Source: Acidobacteriota bacterium
Lineage (GTDB): Bacteria; Acidobacteriota; Terriglobia; Acidiferrales; UBA7541
Direction of reading: 5' to 3'
DNA length: 5,030 bases
NCBI GenBank assembly: GCA_003224135.1
Contig: QHYO01000514.1
Span: forward strand, 411-5,440
Shown: positions 3,763 through 5,030 of the stretch, one piece after another
Layout: every line of letters begins with the position of its first letter
How positions within the stretch are numbered: the stretch's first letter is position 1
The notes under the pieces: generated by a model
Seen by the model: only the letters and a program-made list of their open reading frames with translations
What the model was told of the DNA's origin: nothing
Database searches by the model: none
Program-made: the position numbers and the translations under genes

Positions 3763-5030
3763 TTATTTCGGGGCTTCCGCCTGTACGGCCGAGTACAACG
3801 GAAATCCGCTGTCGGCGTTTTTCCAGAGCGACAGAAAATTGTTGTACGACGCTTGCGCCTCCGCAGTTTCGCCGTTCATTGTCCGCGCCCGCGCAAGTCC
3901 CAGGCGAGCGAGCGCTCCGATCGGTTCATTTGACACCACCCCGGGCCAGTTCAGAATTTTTTGAAATTCTGCGGCAGCTGCTCCGCCCTGGTGTTGCGCC
4001 AGCAGCGCCTCGGCTCGAACATAAACCGGATACAAATACGTCGAATAGCTGCTGCTGCCCGCAAGTCCCAATTCGTAAGGCGACGCGGCTCGCAAAAATT
4101 CAATCGCTCGCGAGGGGTCTCCATCGCTCAGCGCGACCTGCGCATAAATCGTGGGCAGATAATTGAACTGCACAATTGTGTCTTCCGGGATTGCGAGGGC
4201 CAGGCTCGCGACAAATTCCACGTCTCTTCCGTTCGACGACTTTAACGCGTTTGCCGCATAACGTTTTGCTTCGGCGCCGTTTCCGAACAACGCTTCTCGC
4301 AACGCCGCCGCCGCTTCGCAACCCGCGGCTCTTTCTTTGCGTCCCGCACGCTTCGCGGAAGCTACCGCTTGCCGTGACAGCTCCCGGGCCGTGTTCAATT
4401 GCCCGAAGTACGCCGCGGTGTCCGCCTGGTAGTACAACAACACCGCCTCATCGCCTGCGCGGTCTGCTGACCAGTTGACCTGCTCCGCCATTCCTGCGTC
4501 GTCGCTTTGCAGGAACGCCAGCTGATACAACGCGTATCGGATGTCTGGCGAATCCAACTTCTTGGACGCCGCTTCCGCCGCCGTTGCATGCGCCTCCTTC
4601 GTGCGGTTCATGTTCACCAGCACCGTCATCAGGTTTCCATAGTTCAGTATGTCATTTGGCGCCAGCCGCAAAGCCTCTCGAAATTCCCGCAAGGATTTTT
4701 CGTATTGCCCCAACGTTTGATAAACCACGCCGAGATTCATGGGCGGCACTGCTTCGCGCGGATACGTCTGTGCCCACAGCTCGTACACCTGCTTCGCTTT
4801 TTCCATATCGCCGGTCACAAAATGGTGATAATGCGACTCGATGTAGAACTTTTCGCGCTCGCTCACCTTGGCTCGAAGCTCAAACGCCCGCCGCGTATTT
4901 TCCGCGGCGAGTTCCTTTTCTCCCAAATTGTGATAGGTGGTTCCCAAGGATGCGTACGCCATCGCCAAGTTCGGGTCCAGCCGGATCGCACGTTGGAAAA
5001 GAGGCACCGCCGCTGCAAAGTTTCCTTGCG
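3763..5030 (-). CDS. TPR-repeat protein, C-terminal 421 aa (5' end outside window)
   Basis: The frame is open to the window edge and enters in the middle of a TPR repeat (AVPLFQRAIRLDPNLAMAYASLG), so the GTG at 5007 is not the real start. It ends at TAA 3765-3763. Clear TPR units include the one at the edge, DMEKAKQVYELWAQTYP, and QYEKSLREFREALRLAPND; less regular helical repeats continue to the end. The C-terminal half, with PEDTIVQFNYLPTIYAQVAL, ASPYELG, YPVYVRAEALLA, AAAEFQKIL and a final NFLSLWKNAD, is the tail of the large acidobacterial proteins that join an N-terminal Ser/Thr protein kinase or winged-helix (CadC-like) domain to TPRs. The N-terminal domain here cannot be seen. TPRs mediate protein-protein contacts, so a signalling or transcriptional role is inferred. 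Between SLALA and IPEDT a segment usual in relatives seems to be missing. The 3' end converges with the FAH-family gene. Confidence 0.9.
   Translation of the reverse strand, partial: QGNFAAAVPLFQRAIRLDPNLAMAYASLGTTYHNLGEKELAAENTRRAFELRAKVSEREKFYIESHYHHFVTGDMEKAKQVYELWAQTYPREAVPPMNLGVVYQTLGQYEKSLREFREALRLAPNDILNYGNLMTVLVNMNRTKEAHATAAEAASKKLDSPDIRYALYQLAFLQSDDAGMAEQVNWSADRAGDEAVLLYYQADTAAYFGQLNTARELSRQAVASAKRAGRKERAAGCEAAAALREALFGNGAEAKRYAANALKSSNGRDVEFVASLALAIPEDTIVQFNYLPTIYAQVALSDGDPSRAIEFLRAASPYELGLAGSSSYSTYLYPVYVRAEALLAQHQGGAAAAEFQKILNWPGVVSNEPIGALARLGLARARTMNGETAEAQASYNNFLSLWKNADSGFPLYSAVQAEAPK

Noticed and set aside
3952..3971. Perfect 8-bp inverted repeat CAGAATTT/AAATTCTG
   Set aside because: It lies inside the TPR coding frame (EFQKILN) and is explained by codon content. 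Its position suggests no regulatory role.

Overview
The window looks like chromosomal DNA from a soil-type Acidobacteriota (Koribacter/Sulfotelmatobacter-like). This is judged from the C-terminal half of a large TPR protein of the kind that phylum carries in many copies, a phylum-typical tyrosine-recombinase tail, and moderate GC. No rRNA or marker gene is present to confirm the lineage.

Left edge (1-371): a complete tRNA-Arg(CCG) with encoded CCA lies at 69-145 with a plausible promoter in front. Starting 23 nt after the tRNA, on the opposite strand, is the C-terminal tail of a tyrosine recombinase (168-371), still carrying its LGH and catalytic-Tyr segments but lacking the rest of the protein. 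A tRNA 3' end next to an integrase tail is the classic border of an integrative element, here apparently eroded.

Middle (372-2879): about 2.5 kb without a full-size gene. It holds small ORFs on both strands. They are a 41-aa single-pass membrane protein with a strong ribosome site (372-497, minus); a 32-aa ORF behind a near-consensus promoter (934-1032, plus); a 47-aa ORF (1016-1159, minus); a cupin ORF that has lost its metal-binding histidines (1219-1716, minus); a 68-aa ORF with a good ribosome site antisense to the cupin (1651-1857, plus); a 60-aa ORF (1915-2097, plus); and a 59-aa winged-helix-like ORF with a hairpin over its start (2444-2623, plus). The 32-aa and 60-aa ORFs begin with the same 12-residue protein segment, and all seven nucleotide differences between the copies are silent. 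That is the most unusual signal in the window and suggests a conserved, undescribed small-protein family.

Right part (2880-5030): ordinary chromosomal genes. A complete fumarylacetoacetate hydrolase (FAH) family enzyme of 282 aa (2880-3728, plus), probably acting on a diketo sugar acid, has an extended -10 element and an operator-like palindrome upstream. It converges, with 34 bp between the genes, on the 3' end of a TPR-repeat protein (3763-5030, minus) whose N-terminal effector domain lies beyond the window. The likely reading is core chromosome at the right and a tRNA-anchored, decaying island at the left, with a few small genes that may still be functional. No intact defence, CRISPR, IS or biosynthetic system is visible.
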